From JAXHUH01 sp034211175 (GTDB taxonomy: Bacteria; Actinomycetota; Acidimicrobiia; Acidimicrobiales; CAIXPF01), in assembly GCA_034211175.1 (NCBI GenBank), contig JAXHUH010000239.1:31840-95839 (forward strand): a stretch of 64,000 nucleotides of DNA. Direction: 5' to 3'. The notes under the pieces were generated by a model. It was not told the origin of the DNA, did not search any database, and saw nothing but the letters and a program-made list of their open reading frames with translations. Every line of letters begins with the position of its first letter. The stretch's first letter is position 1. Of the stretch, positions 1 through 7,407 are shown one piece after another. The translations under genes and the position numbers were made by a program.

Positions 1-65
1 GTGCGTCTCCGCCGTTCGCCAACCGCGGACCGCGAAATGTTCGGACGATTCGCGCACCGGTCGCC

Positions 66-974
66 TCACTCGTCCTCGGCGCCGGTCTCGCCGCCCTCGC
101 CCTCGGTCGCGCCGGCGTCGCTCTCGGTCTCCTCGGCGGCGCCACCCTCGGTCTCGGAGTGCTCCTCCTCGCCGTGCTCGGCACCGTGGACCTCGAACTC
201 GCGCTCACCGACCGCCGCACTGACGACGCCGGCGGCGAGGATGCCCGCGGCCCCCAGCGCGACGACGGCGGCGACCACCGACGACGCCAGGCGGGGCACC
301 GAGGCGAGCACGATCGCGATGACCAGCACCAGCGTCGAGGCGACGCCGGCGGCGACGACCGCGGCCAGCTCGCCGACCGCGAGGAAGAGCCGGCTCAACG
401 AGACGGCGACGAAACCGACGACGAGCGCACCGATGATCGGAACCTCGAGGGGGCCCATCAGGCGGTTGCGCAGGGCGGCGTTGGCCTCGGGGTCACCCGT
501 GGCCCGGTCGGCCCAGGCGGCCATGACCCACTCGAACAGCACGATGGCGCCGAGCACGATCCCGGCGATCACCAGGAGGACGTCGACCACCAGGCCGATC
601 ACGATCGCGCCGAGCGCGAACGCGGCGGCCGGGCCCCACCAGTTCGGCGAGGCCGACACCTGGACGGCCGGCGCACGCTCGGTCCCGGCGACCCGGGCGA
701 GCACCCGGGCGTTGCCGTCCCGGGAGCCGACGACGACGAACGCCACGACCATGGAGACGATGCCGGCGCCGGCGAGGATCGAGTAGCCGACGTGGTCGCC
801 GACGCCGCCGATATAGCCGAACGTGAGCGCACCCGTCAGCTGGAAGGCGAACGTCCCCATGTTGCCGGGGAACAGGTTCCAGTCGACCCCTCCCGTCGTC
901 CACGCGTAGAGCGTGGCGGCGGCCAGGTAGAGCGCTGCGAGTCCGAAGTAGAAACGGAAGCCCGTGGTGATCAT
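66..974 (-). CDS. Cytochrome oxidase subunit IV (CtaF)-like membrane protein, enlarged
   Basis: Integral membrane protein of 302 residues, last visible gene of the oxidase-like cluster. Its N-terminal half resembles actinobacterial CtaF (usually about 140 residues): an FRFYFG start, a helix ending in YAWTTGGVDW, an LTGALTFGYIGG segment, and a WWGP motif before the next helices. Unlike CtaF it continues with about four more hydrophobic segments and an acidic tail of some 40 residues rich in Glu and Gly. The start is ATG 974, 16 nt after the stop of the subunit III-like gene. CtaF is an accessory subunit of the actinobacterial aa3 oxidase in the cytoplasmic membrane; the extra C-terminal half has no function I recognise. 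Similarity to CtaF is judged by eye, and the neighbours support it. Confidence 0.55.
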   Translation of the reverse strand: MITTGFRFYFGLAALYLAAATLYAWTTGGVDWNLFPGNMGTFAFQLTGALTFGYIGGVGDHVGYSILAGAGIVSMVVAFVVVGSRDGNARVLARVAGTERAPAVQVSASPNWWGPAAAFALGAIVIGLVVDVLLVIAGIVLGAIVLFEWVMAAWADRATGDPEANAALRNRLMGPLEVPIIGALVVGFVAVSLSRLFLAVGELAAVVAAGVASTLVLVIAIVLASVPRLASSVVAAVVALGAAGILAAGVVSAAVGEREFEVHGAEHGEEEHSETEGGAAEETESDAGATEGEGGETGAEDE

Positions 975-990
975 GTGCTCGTGGTCCCCG

Positions 991-1590
991 TCACTTCGTG
1001 ATGTAGATGGCGTACCAGATGAGGGCGTAGATGCCGCACGTCGTGTACCAGAACACGAGCGCGGCCGCCGGACCGTCGGGGATGCGCCGGTACTGGCCCG
1101 CGGCGGCCCGGAAGAGCACGACCCCGAGGAAGATCAGGGCCGCGCCGACCATGACCAGGTGGGCCCCGGTGATGGCGTAGACGAGGACGCCGACCTCGGA
1201 GTCGATCGTCAGGCCCATCTGTGTGTACAGGTACGACGTCTGGTTGATCACCGAGATGGCGAACACCGCGGTGAGGCCCAGCGCGATGGCGGCCCGGGGG
1301 ATGTCGTTCGAGCGGAGCGACGTCACCGACCACGCCATCGTGATCAGCGACATGCCCACCGTGATCAGCATCATCGTCGGCGGGACGACCGGGATGTTCA
1401 CCCCGTCGGGCAGCCAGGTCTCGCCGCTGGCGATGACGTCGGCGCGTCGGGCGAGGTAGATGCCGATCAGCCCGGCGAAGAACATCGCCGAGGCGGCCGA
1501 CACCAGCGTCGAGCCCAGCAGGGCGACGCGGGGACGGGCCGGCGGCGCGGCGGGCAGGCCGACGGTCGAGAAGGTGGCGGAGTCGGCCAC
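991..1590 (-). CDS. Cytochrome c oxidase subunit III (CtaE)-like protein, degenerate
   Basis: Membrane protein of 199 residues with about five helices. The MFFAGLIGIYLARRA segment matches the first conserved helix of subunit III, and the final FWYTTCGIYALIWYAIY segment occupies the place of the usual YWHFVDIVW helix. Residues normally conserved in the family are altered: the Glu of SSELMFFAG is missing (here SAASAMFFAG), the HGxH motif is reduced to one His (GAHLVM), and the Trp-His-Phe-Val-Asp stretch is lost. Subunit III normally stabilises the core and carries lipids. GTG start at 1590, one base after the subunit I-like stop, so the two are probably translated together. The assignment is good; canonical function is doubtful. 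Confidence 0.75.
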   Translation of the reverse strand: MADSATFSTVGLPAAPPARPRVALLGSTLVSAASAMFFAGLIGIYLARRADVIASGETWLPDGVNIPVVPPTMMLITVGMSLITMAWSVTSLRSNDIPRAAIALGLTAVFAISVINQTSYLYTQMGLTIDSEVGVLVYAITGAHLVMVGAALIFLGVVLFRAAAGQYRRIPDGPAAALVFWYTTCGIYALIWYAIYITK

Positions 1591-1591
1591 G

Positions 1592-3241
1592 TCAGTTCTG
1601 CTCCCCGGTGGCGGCGTCGTTCGTCGAGGGATCCGGCTCGTCGGCCAGCGGCGTCGCCGAGCGCACCTCGGCGACCGGCACTCGCGTCCCGGCGGCGCCG
1701 GGCACCCCGACCTCGGCCCACTCGAGCGTGAGGCCCTTCCAGCGGGCCTCGGCCGGCTGGCGGGCGCCGCGCATGGCGGCGGGCACGATGGCGAGGATGG
1801 TCACCAGGACACCGACGGCGATGAGCACGGCACCGGCCGCCATCACACCGTTGAGCGCCTCGTAGCCGTCCTCCACGACCTCGGCGGCGCCGAACAGGTC
1901 GAGCGGGACCTGGCCGAGGCCGCCCGCGATCAGCTCGGGGACGGCGAAGGCCGCGGCACCGGCGACGAGCGCCAGCGCGGCCAGGAGCATCAGCCCCTCG
2001 GGCGGCGTGCGGCCCCAGATGCGGGCGCCCCAGTACTGGAGCCCGGCAATCGCGCCGAGCACGGCCGCTGCGGCGATCAGCTTGGCGAGCCCGTCGGCCC
2101 AGGTGGTGCCGACGAGGTTCAGCGGGTCGATCGCACCCAGCGCGGCGCACACCCCGGCGGCGAGCGCCGCCACGTAGGCGAGGAGGCCGAGCAGGAGCGG
2201 GCTGCCGACGCTCGGGCGGCCGCGCCGCAGGTTGTCGGCGAGCAGACCGCCGAGCGCGAGGAGCGGGAGGGCGATGGCGACGCTCATGGCGATCCAGGTC
2301 GCCCGCTCGACCAGGGCGGCGTTGAACGCCGTCTGGGCCCAGGCCCCGAACGAGAGGGCGGCGGTCACCCCGATCACCGCGAGCACGGGCCGGTGGAGCG
2401 CCTGGGGCACACGGGCCGACGACTGGACGATGTCGGCGACGATGCCGAGGACCGGGACGAGGAACACGAAGACCGCGGGCTGGGAGAAGACCCAGTCGAC
2501 CTGGGCCCAGATGTTGCCCTTGGCGCCGTAGAGCTCCTGGCCGTGGTCCGCGTCGAGGTAGATGAGGAGGAGGTTGCCGGCGAGCACCGGGAACGTCAGC
2601 AGCCACAGGCTCCCGGCCGTCAGCACCGACCAGCTGAACGCCGGCACGCGGCGCAGGCTCATGCCCGCCGGACGCACCGCGAGCACCGTCGTCACGGCCG
2701 AGACGGTGGCGGCGAGCAGCGACAGGATGACCAGGCCGAGGCCGGAGAGCGTGAGGAGCACGGCGTCGACGTCGTCGCCGTTGGGCCCGCCGTCGGCGAT
2801 GTAGCCGGCGATGACGATGCCCGCACCGACCAGCCAGCCCCAGAACGAGGCGGCGGCGAGCCGGGGGAAGGCGGCGGACGGCGACCCGAGCTGGAGCGGG
2901 ACGACGTAGAGGGCCAGTCCGATGAGCAGCGGCCACACGCCGAACATGAACAGGCCGACCTCGGCGAGGGTCACCACCTGGGTCCACACGTCGGCCTCGA
3001 GGACGTCGAAGCCGTCGAGGTCCATGCCCTCGAAGCCGGCCAGCGCCCACAGGACGGATGCGCCGATGAGGAACACCAGCGAGACCGCCATGTACAGGCG
3101 CCCGACGACCGTGTGGTCGGACGTGCTCACGACGCCCGCCACGCCGGGTAGCGGCGGCGGGGGCGTCAACATGGGTACGGCGGGTTCGGCCGCGGGCTCG
3201 ACGGCCCGCTCCTCGTCCGGACGTGATTCTGTGATCGTCAT
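1592..3241 (-). CDS. Cytochrome c oxidase subunit I (CtaD)-like protein lacking all metal ligands
   Basis: Membrane protein of 549 residues that aligns over the core of heme-copper oxidase subunit I. It keeps STSDHTVVGRLY (43-50), the loop VVPLQLGSPSAAFPRL (113-128), the SFWGWL helix and the YWGARIWGR loop (403-411). Every redox-centre residue is replaced. The TM2 heme a His is Ala93 (TLAEVG for TMHGTI). GHPEVY is SQPAVF at 253-258, which removes the CuB His and the cross-linked Tyr. The His pair of WAHHM is Gln303-Thr304. Both His of HFH in TM10 are Ala386 and Leu388. It therefore cannot bind heme a, heme a3 or CuB in the known way. The reading frame is open and the cluster is intact, which argues against simple decay. 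A structural or regulatory role is my inference. Confidence 0.8.
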   Translation of the reverse strand: MTITESRPDEERAVEPAAEPAVPMLTPPPPLPGVAGVVSTSDHTVVGRLYMAVSLVFLIGASVLWALAGFEGMDLDGFDVLEADVWTQVVTLAEVGLFMFGVWPLLIGLALYVVPLQLGSPSAAFPRLAAASFWGWLVGAGIVIAGYIADGGPNGDDVDAVLLTLSGLGLVILSLLAATVSAVTTVLAVRPAGMSLRRVPAFSWSVLTAGSLWLLTFPVLAGNLLLIYLDADHGQELYGAKGNIWAQVDWVFSQPAVFVFLVPVLGIVADIVQSSARVPQALHRPVLAVIGVTAALSFGAWAQTAFNAALVERATWIAMSVAIALPLLALGGLLADNLRRGRPSVGSPLLLGLLAYVAALAAGVCAALGAIDPLNLVGTTWADGLAKLIAAAAVLGAIAGLQYWGARIWGRTPPEGLMLLAALALVAGAAAFAVPELIAGGLGQVPLDLFGAAEVVEDGYEALNGVMAAGAVLIAVGVLVTILAIVPAAMRGARQPAEARWKGLTLEWAEVGVPGAAGTRVPVAEVRSATPLADEPDPSTNDAATGEQN

Positions 3242-3478
3242 GATCTGGGCTGACCTCGTGGGCGACGGGCGGCTCGATCACCGCGCCCGCCGGAGCGCGT
3301 CGGGGTGGGGGCTGGCTGTGCTCGGGGGCGGACTCTACACACGCCCTGGTTTTGGCTGCGAGATGGCATCAGCGACCGTCGCCGCACCTCGGTGGGCGTC
3401 GGCGCCGCGAACCGGCGGAACGTGCCCCGGACCCGTGGCCATCGGACGCATCGGGTGCGGGGCGGATGCCGACGGCCA

Positions 3479-4375
3479 TCACAAGCCGTTCCGGACGAGT
3501 TGGTCGACCACCATGGCGCCGAACAGCAGCGTCACGTAGGTGATCGAGTAGCGGAACAGACCCATCGCCCGGCTCGCGGAGCTGTCGCGCAGCAGGCCGA
3601 CGGCCTGCCACGTGAACACGGCGCCGAGGGCCACGGCCGATGCCACGTAGATCGCTCCCATCTCGGCGACGGGGGCGAACACGAGGGTCAGCAGCCAGAG
3701 CAGGACCGTGTAGCCGAGGATGCGTCGCGCCGCCGCGGACAGCTCGACGACGGAGGGCAGCATCGGCACCGACGCCGCGCTGTAGTCGTCCCGGTAGCGC
3801 ACGGCGAGGGCCCAGAAGTGGGGCGGGGTCCAGAAGAAGATGATGGCGAAGAGCAGCACCGCGGGCCATCCGACGGTGCCGGTGACCGCGCTCCACCCGA
3901 TCAGCACCGGCACGGCGCCGGCCGCGCCACCGATGACGATGTTCTGGGTCGAGCTGCGCTTCAGCCACAGGGTGTAGATGAAGACGTAGAAGAGGCACGC
4001 CGCGACCGCGAGCGCCGCGCTGAGGAGGTTGACGAAGGCCCACAACCAGGCGAAGGCGACGACCTCGAGGGTGATCGCGAACGTGAGGGCGGCCCTCGGT
4101 GAGATCACGCCGGTGACGAGCGGTCGGTTCTTCGTCCGCTCCATGAGCGCGTCGATGTCCCGGTCGACGTACATGTTGATCGCGTTCGCGCCACCGGCGG
4201 CCAACGTCCCGCCGATCACCGTCGCGATGATGAGCCAACCGTCGGGCAGGCCGCGTTCCGCCACGACCATGGTGGGGACGGTCGTGACGAGCAGCAGCTC
4301 GATGATCCTGGGCTTGGTGAGCGCCACATACGCCCGTATCCGGGAGGACAGGCTCGGCGCGGCTGCTAGCAGCAT
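3479..4375 (-). CDS. ctaB: Protoheme IX farnesyltransferase (heme O synthase)
   Basis: UbiA-family prenyltransferase of 298 residues that transfers farnesyl from farnesyl diphosphate to heme B, giving heme O in the membrane. Visible marks are the N-terminal LTKPRI, the Asp-rich metal site NAINMYVDRDIDALMERT (about 64-81), a YTLWLKRSSTQNIVIGG second conserved loop and about nine hydrophobic helices. The start is ATG 4375; an open frame continues upstream but lacks family similarity, so it is not used. It lies upstream of the oxidase-like genes on the same strand, separated by a 237-bp gap with no gene or clear signal, and is divergent from ctaA across about 190 bp. Unlike the oxidase-like subunits, it keeps its family motifs. 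Confidence 0.93.
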   Translation of the reverse strand: MLLAAAPSLSSRIRAYVALTKPRIIELLLVTTVPTMVVAERGLPDGWLIIATVIGGTLAAGGANAINMYVDRDIDALMERTKNRPLVTGVISPRAALTFAITLEVVAFAWLWAFVNLLSAALAVAACLFYVFIYTLWLKRSSTQNIVIGGAAGAVPVLIGWSAVTGTVGWPAVLLFAIIFFWTPPHFWALAVRYRDDYSAASVPMLPSVVELSAAARRILGYTVLLWLLTLVFAPVAEMGAIYVASAVALGAVFTWQAVGLLRDSSASRAMGLFRYSITYVTLLFGAMVVDQLVRNGL

Positions 4376-4567
4376 CGTGGAGATGAGCCTAGGGGTCCGG
4401 GGTCCCGGTGGCCAAGGCGCGCACCGGGGAGTCCCACACTTGCGGGAGCAGCGGTCACGGCGCGCCGGGCCGGGGGTCGACGACGTCGGGTCCGGCGGGC
4501 CCCGATCGCTCCGGGCCGGGGCGCCCGGCGTGGCCCTTGCGGGCGCCCCACGCGCGAGCATTCGAGG

Positions 4568-5533
4568 GTGCGCCCTCGAGCGATCTCCCCCGAGAAGTAC
4601 CAGCGGATCACCACGTGGGCCCTCGTGGCCCTGGTCGCCATCGTCGTCACCGGCGGGGCCGTCCGGCTCACCGGCTCCGGGCTCGGCTGCTCGGACTGGC
4701 CGACGTGCGAGGAGGACAGCCTCGTCGCACCGCTCGAGTTCCACCCGATGGTCGAGTTCCTCAACCGCCTCGTGACCGGCGTCGTCTCGGTCGCCGTCGC
4801 CGCGGCGGTCGCCGGGTCGCTCCTGCGCCGGCCCCGGCGTCCCGATCTCGTGTGGTGGTCGCTCGGGCTCGTCGCCGGCGTCGTCGCCCAGGTCGTCCTC
4901 GGTGGGCTGCTCGTGCTCAGCGAGCTCGACCCCCGGTTCACGATCGGGCACTTCCTCCTGTCCATGGTGCTCGTGTGGAACGCGACCGTGCTGCACCGGC
5001 GCGCCGCCGAGCCCCCCGGCCCCCGCCGACCCGTCGTCGACGGCGCCGCGCTCGTCCTCGCCCGCCTCGTGACCGCGGTCGGCGTCGTCGTCCTCGTGAC
5101 CGGGACGATCGTGACCGGCGCCGGCCCCCACGGCGGCGACGAGGAGGCGGAGCGGCTCAACTTCGAGGTCCAGGAGGTCGTGCGCATCCACGCGCTGTCG
5201 GTCATCGCCCTCGTCGCGCTCACGCTCGCCGCCTACCGGCTCGTGCGCCGGGACCCCTCGGCCGAGCTCCTGCGGCGCGGCCTGCTCGGCCTCATGGCCG
5301 TCGAGGTCGTCCAGGCCGCCATCGGCTACGCCCAGTACTTCACCGACGTGCCGCCCCTGCTCGTCGGCCTCCACCTCCTCGGCGCGAGCCTCGTGTGGAT
5401 CGCCGCCGTCGAGGTGTGGCTGCGGACCACGACCCCCGGTGCCGCCGACACCGGGGCCGTGCCGCCACCGACCGACCACCGCGGCGACGCCACGGGCGAC
5501 GAACCGGCCTCCGCCGCGGTCACACCGGGCTGA
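4568..5533 (+). CDS. ctaA: Heme A synthase
   Basis: CtaA/Cox15 family, 321 residues, eight predicted helices, oxidising heme O to heme A. The four-helix repeat is visible: VRLTGSGLGCSDWPTC after the first helix, the motif HPMVEFLNRLVTG, GHFLLSMVL, IHALSVIAL and LHLLGASLVW. Three of the four His found in Bacillus CtaA are present; the first, in the E-x-x-H-R motif, is Asn here (EFLNR), a substitution I recall from other actinobacterial CtaA proteins. A Cys pair around GCSDWPTC may form the regulatory disulfide described for some CtaA. GTG start at 4568. The tail beyond about residue 285 is low-complexity. Divergent from ctaB, so a shared control region is likely. Confidence 0.92.
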   Translation: MRPRAISPEKYQRITTWALVALVAIVVTGGAVRLTGSGLGCSDWPTCEEDSLVAPLEFHPMVEFLNRLVTGVVSVAVAAAVAGSLLRRPRRPDLVWWSLGLVAGVVAQVVLGGLLVLSELDPRFTIGHFLLSMVLVWNATVLHRRAAEPPGPRRPVVDGAALVLARLVTAVGVVVLVTGTIVTGAGPHGGDEEAERLNFEVQEVVRIHALSVIALVALTLAAYRLVRRDPSAELLRRGLLGLMAVEVVQAAIGYAQYFTDVPPLLVGLHLLGASLVWIAAVEVWLRTTTPGAADTGAVPPPTDHRGDATGDEPASAAVTPG

Positions 5534-5669
5534 TCGGCCTCACCGGCCGAACCGTCCCGACGGGCCCGGCGGTCCGGGCGGCGACGGCACCCACGACCGG
5601 CACTTCCCGGGTCGCGCCCCGGGCCAGTACGCTCGGAGATGCACGCGTCATCAGGAGGAGCTCTCGAGC

Positions 5670-5966
5670 ATGGCGCCCCCGACGGCACCGGTCGAGATCG
5701 AGGAACCGACGACCGACGAGGTCGTCGACGAGGACCACCCGTGGGTCGTCATCGTGTGGAACGACCCGATCAACCTCATGTCCTACGTGACGTTCGTGCT
5801 GCAGAAGCTGTTCGGCTACAGCCTCGAGAAGGCGACCGCGCTCATGCTCGACGTCCACCACAAGGGCCGCGCCGTCGTCTCCAGCGGCGAGCGGGACAAG
5901 GCGGAGATCGACGTCTTCCGGCTCCACGAGCACGGCCTGTGGGCGACCATGCAGCAGGACACGTGA
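5670..5966 (+). CDS. clpS: ATP-dependent Clp protease adaptor ClpS
   Basis: Protein of 98 residues with the ClpS core: HPWVVIVWNDPINLMSYV near the N-terminus (the NDP-x-N substrate-pocket motif), a KLFGYSLEKATALMLDVHHKG helix with the conserved HxxG, and the closing RDKAEIDVFRLHEHGL. ClpS binds proteins with bulky hydrophobic N-terminal residues and delivers them to the ClpA or ClpC chaperone for degradation. ATG 5670 is preceded by AGGAGG at 5653-5658. The acidic N-terminal extension (residues 1-25) is the flexible arm seen in the family. A DUF2017 gene follows 40 bp downstream, a pairing common in actinobacteria. Confidence 0.93.
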   Translation: MAPPTAPVEIEEPTTDEVVDEDHPWVVIVWNDPINLMSYVTFVLQKLFGYSLEKATALMLDVHHKGRAVVSSGERDKAEIDVFRLHEHGLWATMQQDT

Positions 5967-6006
5967 GCCCGGCCGACCCCGCCGTCCGTCGCGCGTCCAG
6001 CCGCTG

Positions 6007-6471
6007 ATGTTCCGCTCCCGCCGACCCGTCCGCCGCAAGGGCGCGACCTTCGTCATCGACCTCGACGAGAGCGAGCGCAAGGTCCTCGGCTCGCTGCTCG
6101 ACGAGCTGCGCGGCCTCCTCGACGGCGACCCGAACGACCCGCGGATCCGTCGGCTGTACCCCACCGCGTACGCCGAGGACCCCGACCGCGAGGCCGAGTA
6201 CCGGCTGCTCGCCCACAGCGAGCTCGTCGAGAAGCGCCTCGCCACCCTCGACGTCGTCGCCGAGACCATCGACCGCAACACCCTCGACGAGGACGGGCTC
6301 GCGTCGTGGATGAACGCGGTCAACCAGCTCCGCCTCGTGCTCGGCACGATGCTCGACGTCGACGAGGACCCCGACCCCGTCTCCCCCGACGACCCCGACG
6401 CCGCCTCCTACGCCCTCTACGAGTGGCTCGGTTGGCTCCTCGAGCACATGGTGCGGGCCCTCTCGTCCTGA
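6007..6471 (+). CDS. DUF2017 family protein next to clpS
   Basis: Soluble, acidic protein of 154 residues, mostly helical by composition, with no transmembrane segment. The middle part (residues 38-110: DPNDPRIRRLYPTAY, then EYRLLAHSELVEKRLATLD, then LDEDGLASWMNAVNQLRLVLGT) matches my memory of the actinobacterial DUF2017 family, which is found just after clpS. The function is unknown; the conserved linkage suggests a role in Clp-dependent proteolysis, which is an inference from position only. No known catalytic motif is visible. Confidence 0.8.
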   Translation: MFRSRRPVRRKGATFVIDLDESERKVLGSLLDELRGLLDGDPNDPRIRRLYPTAYAEDPDREAEYRLLAHSELVEKRLATLDVVAETIDRNTLDEDGLASWMNAVNQLRLVLGTMLDVDEDPDPVSPDDPDAASYALYEWLGWLLEHMVRALSS

Positions 6472-6547
6472 CCCGATCCGCCCGCGGCGACAACGGGTGA
6501 TCGCCCCCACCGCGGGACGCGTCCCCCCGGTGGGCAAACGCGGGAAC

Positions 6548-6561
6548 CGGGGAGCTCCCCG
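6548..6561. terminator. GC palindrome before the tRNA genes
   Basis: A 14-bp perfect palindrome, CGGGGAGCTCCCCG, in the gap between the DUF2017 stop and tRNA-Glu. It has no spacer loop and no T run, so a terminator role is only possible. Confidence 0.25.
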
Positions 6562-6610
6562 ATCGGGCCGCACCCGGTGGACTGCTAAGGTGAGCAAGCC
6601 CTCAGCAGGA

Positions 6611-6683
6611 GCCCCCATCGTCCAGTGGCCAAGGACGCCGCCCTTTCAAGGCGGAAACACGGGTTCGAATCCCGTTGGGGGTG
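6611..6683 (+). tRNA. tRNA-Glu (TTC)
   Basis: Full cloverleaf. The acceptor is GCCCCCA paired with TGGGGGT, with a G-U first pair. The anticodon arm is CGCCC-TTTCAAG-type with TTC in the loop, the T arm carries GGTTCGAATCC, and the discriminator is G. No CCA is encoded. Confidence 0.95.
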
Positions 6684-6725
6684 CTCTTGACACGATCGGT
6701 TATGCTGCCGGTCGGTCTTCACCGA

Positions 6726-6800
6726 GGTCCCGTGGTGCAGTTTGGAGTGCACGCCGGCCTGTCAAGCCGGAGGTCGCGGGTTCAAATCCCGTCGGGACCG
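6726..6800 (+). tRNA. tRNA-Asp (GTC)
   Basis: Cloverleaf with acceptor GGTCCCG paired to CGGGACC, anticodon stem CCGGC/GCCGG around loop CTGTCAA (anticodon GTC), T loop TTCAAAT and discriminator G. It follows tRNA-Glu by 42 bp; CCA is not encoded. Confidence 0.95.
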
Positions 6801-6828
6801 CCAGTCGCCCACCTCGCGTGGGTGGCAC

Positions 6829-6901
6829 GGTCGGGTAGCTCAGTTGGCAGAGCGCGCGCCTGAAAAGCGCGAGGTCACCGGATCGACGCCGGTCCCGACC
6901 A
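6829..6901 (+). tRNA. tRNA-Phe (GAA) with an unusual T loop
   Basis: Acceptor GGTCGGG pairs with CCCGACC; the anticodon stem CGCGC/GCGCG holds loop CTGAAAA (anticodon GAA); the variable loop is AGGTC and the discriminator A. The T stem ACCGG/CCGGT is perfect, but its loop reads ATCGACG, so the nearly universal T54 is A. The last bases run directly into a repeat array that copies this 3' end at 7118. The cloverleaf is otherwise sound, so it is probably functional. Confidence 0.88.
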
Positions 6902-7380
6902 CGAGCTGGCCCTTCGCGTGCTCGGCCTTCGGCCTCGCACCGGGGGCCGCATTGCGTTCCGCTCCGCTCGGGGCCTTCCGGCCAGGCGGGCCCTTGGCAT
7001 GGCTTGCGAAGCTCGCCAGAGCTGGGCACTCGCCGGGCACCTGCCCCTCGAAGCTCGTCAGAGCTGGGCACTCGTGGGTTGCTCGCCCTTCGCGATCGGC
7101 CCCGAGGCGCGTCAGCGCCGACCACGAGCTGGCCCTTCGCGTGCTCGGCCTTCGGCCTCGCACCAGGGGGCCGCATTGCGTTCCGCTCCGCTCGGGGCCT
7201 TCTGGCCAGGCGGGCCCTTGGCATGACTGCGAAGCTCGTCAGAGCTGGGCACTCGTGGGTTGCTCGCCCTTCGCGATCGGCCCCGAGGCGCGTCAGCGCC
7301 GGGCACCGCCACACACTCGCCCCTCGAAGCTCGGCAGAGCTGGGCGCTCGCTACTTGCGCTTCCTTCGCGCTGACCCGGG
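6895..7380. repeat. tRNA-linked tandem repeat array A
   Basis: Two direct units begin with the last bases of tRNA-Phe: CCGACCACGAGCTGG occurs at 6895 and again at 7118, a 223-bp period. The units share long identical stretches, including TTCCGCTCCGCTCGGGGCC and GGCGGGCCCTTGGCATG; unit 1 carries one extra copy of a 42-bp subrepeat. A short element of the form CGAAGCTCGnCAGAGCTGGG, able to fold as an AGCTC/GAGCT hairpin, recurs near 7008, 7050, 7231 and 7326. Similar sequence follows tRNA-Gly at 46642. Long open frames across the array lack coding features. Confidence 0.85.
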
Positions 7381-7407
7381 GCGTGTCAGCGCCGGGGGCG
7401 CACTCGC

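Noticed and set aside
1460..3151. Long plus-strand frame antisense to the subunit I-like gene
   Set aside because: The composition is Arg/Gly/Glu/His-rich without domains, while the minus strand shows clear oxidase homology.
6700..7374. Several overlapping frames across the tRNA-linked array
   Set aside because: They cross tRNA genes, repeat with the array and have no start signals; they look like the ORF-like artefacts of repeats.
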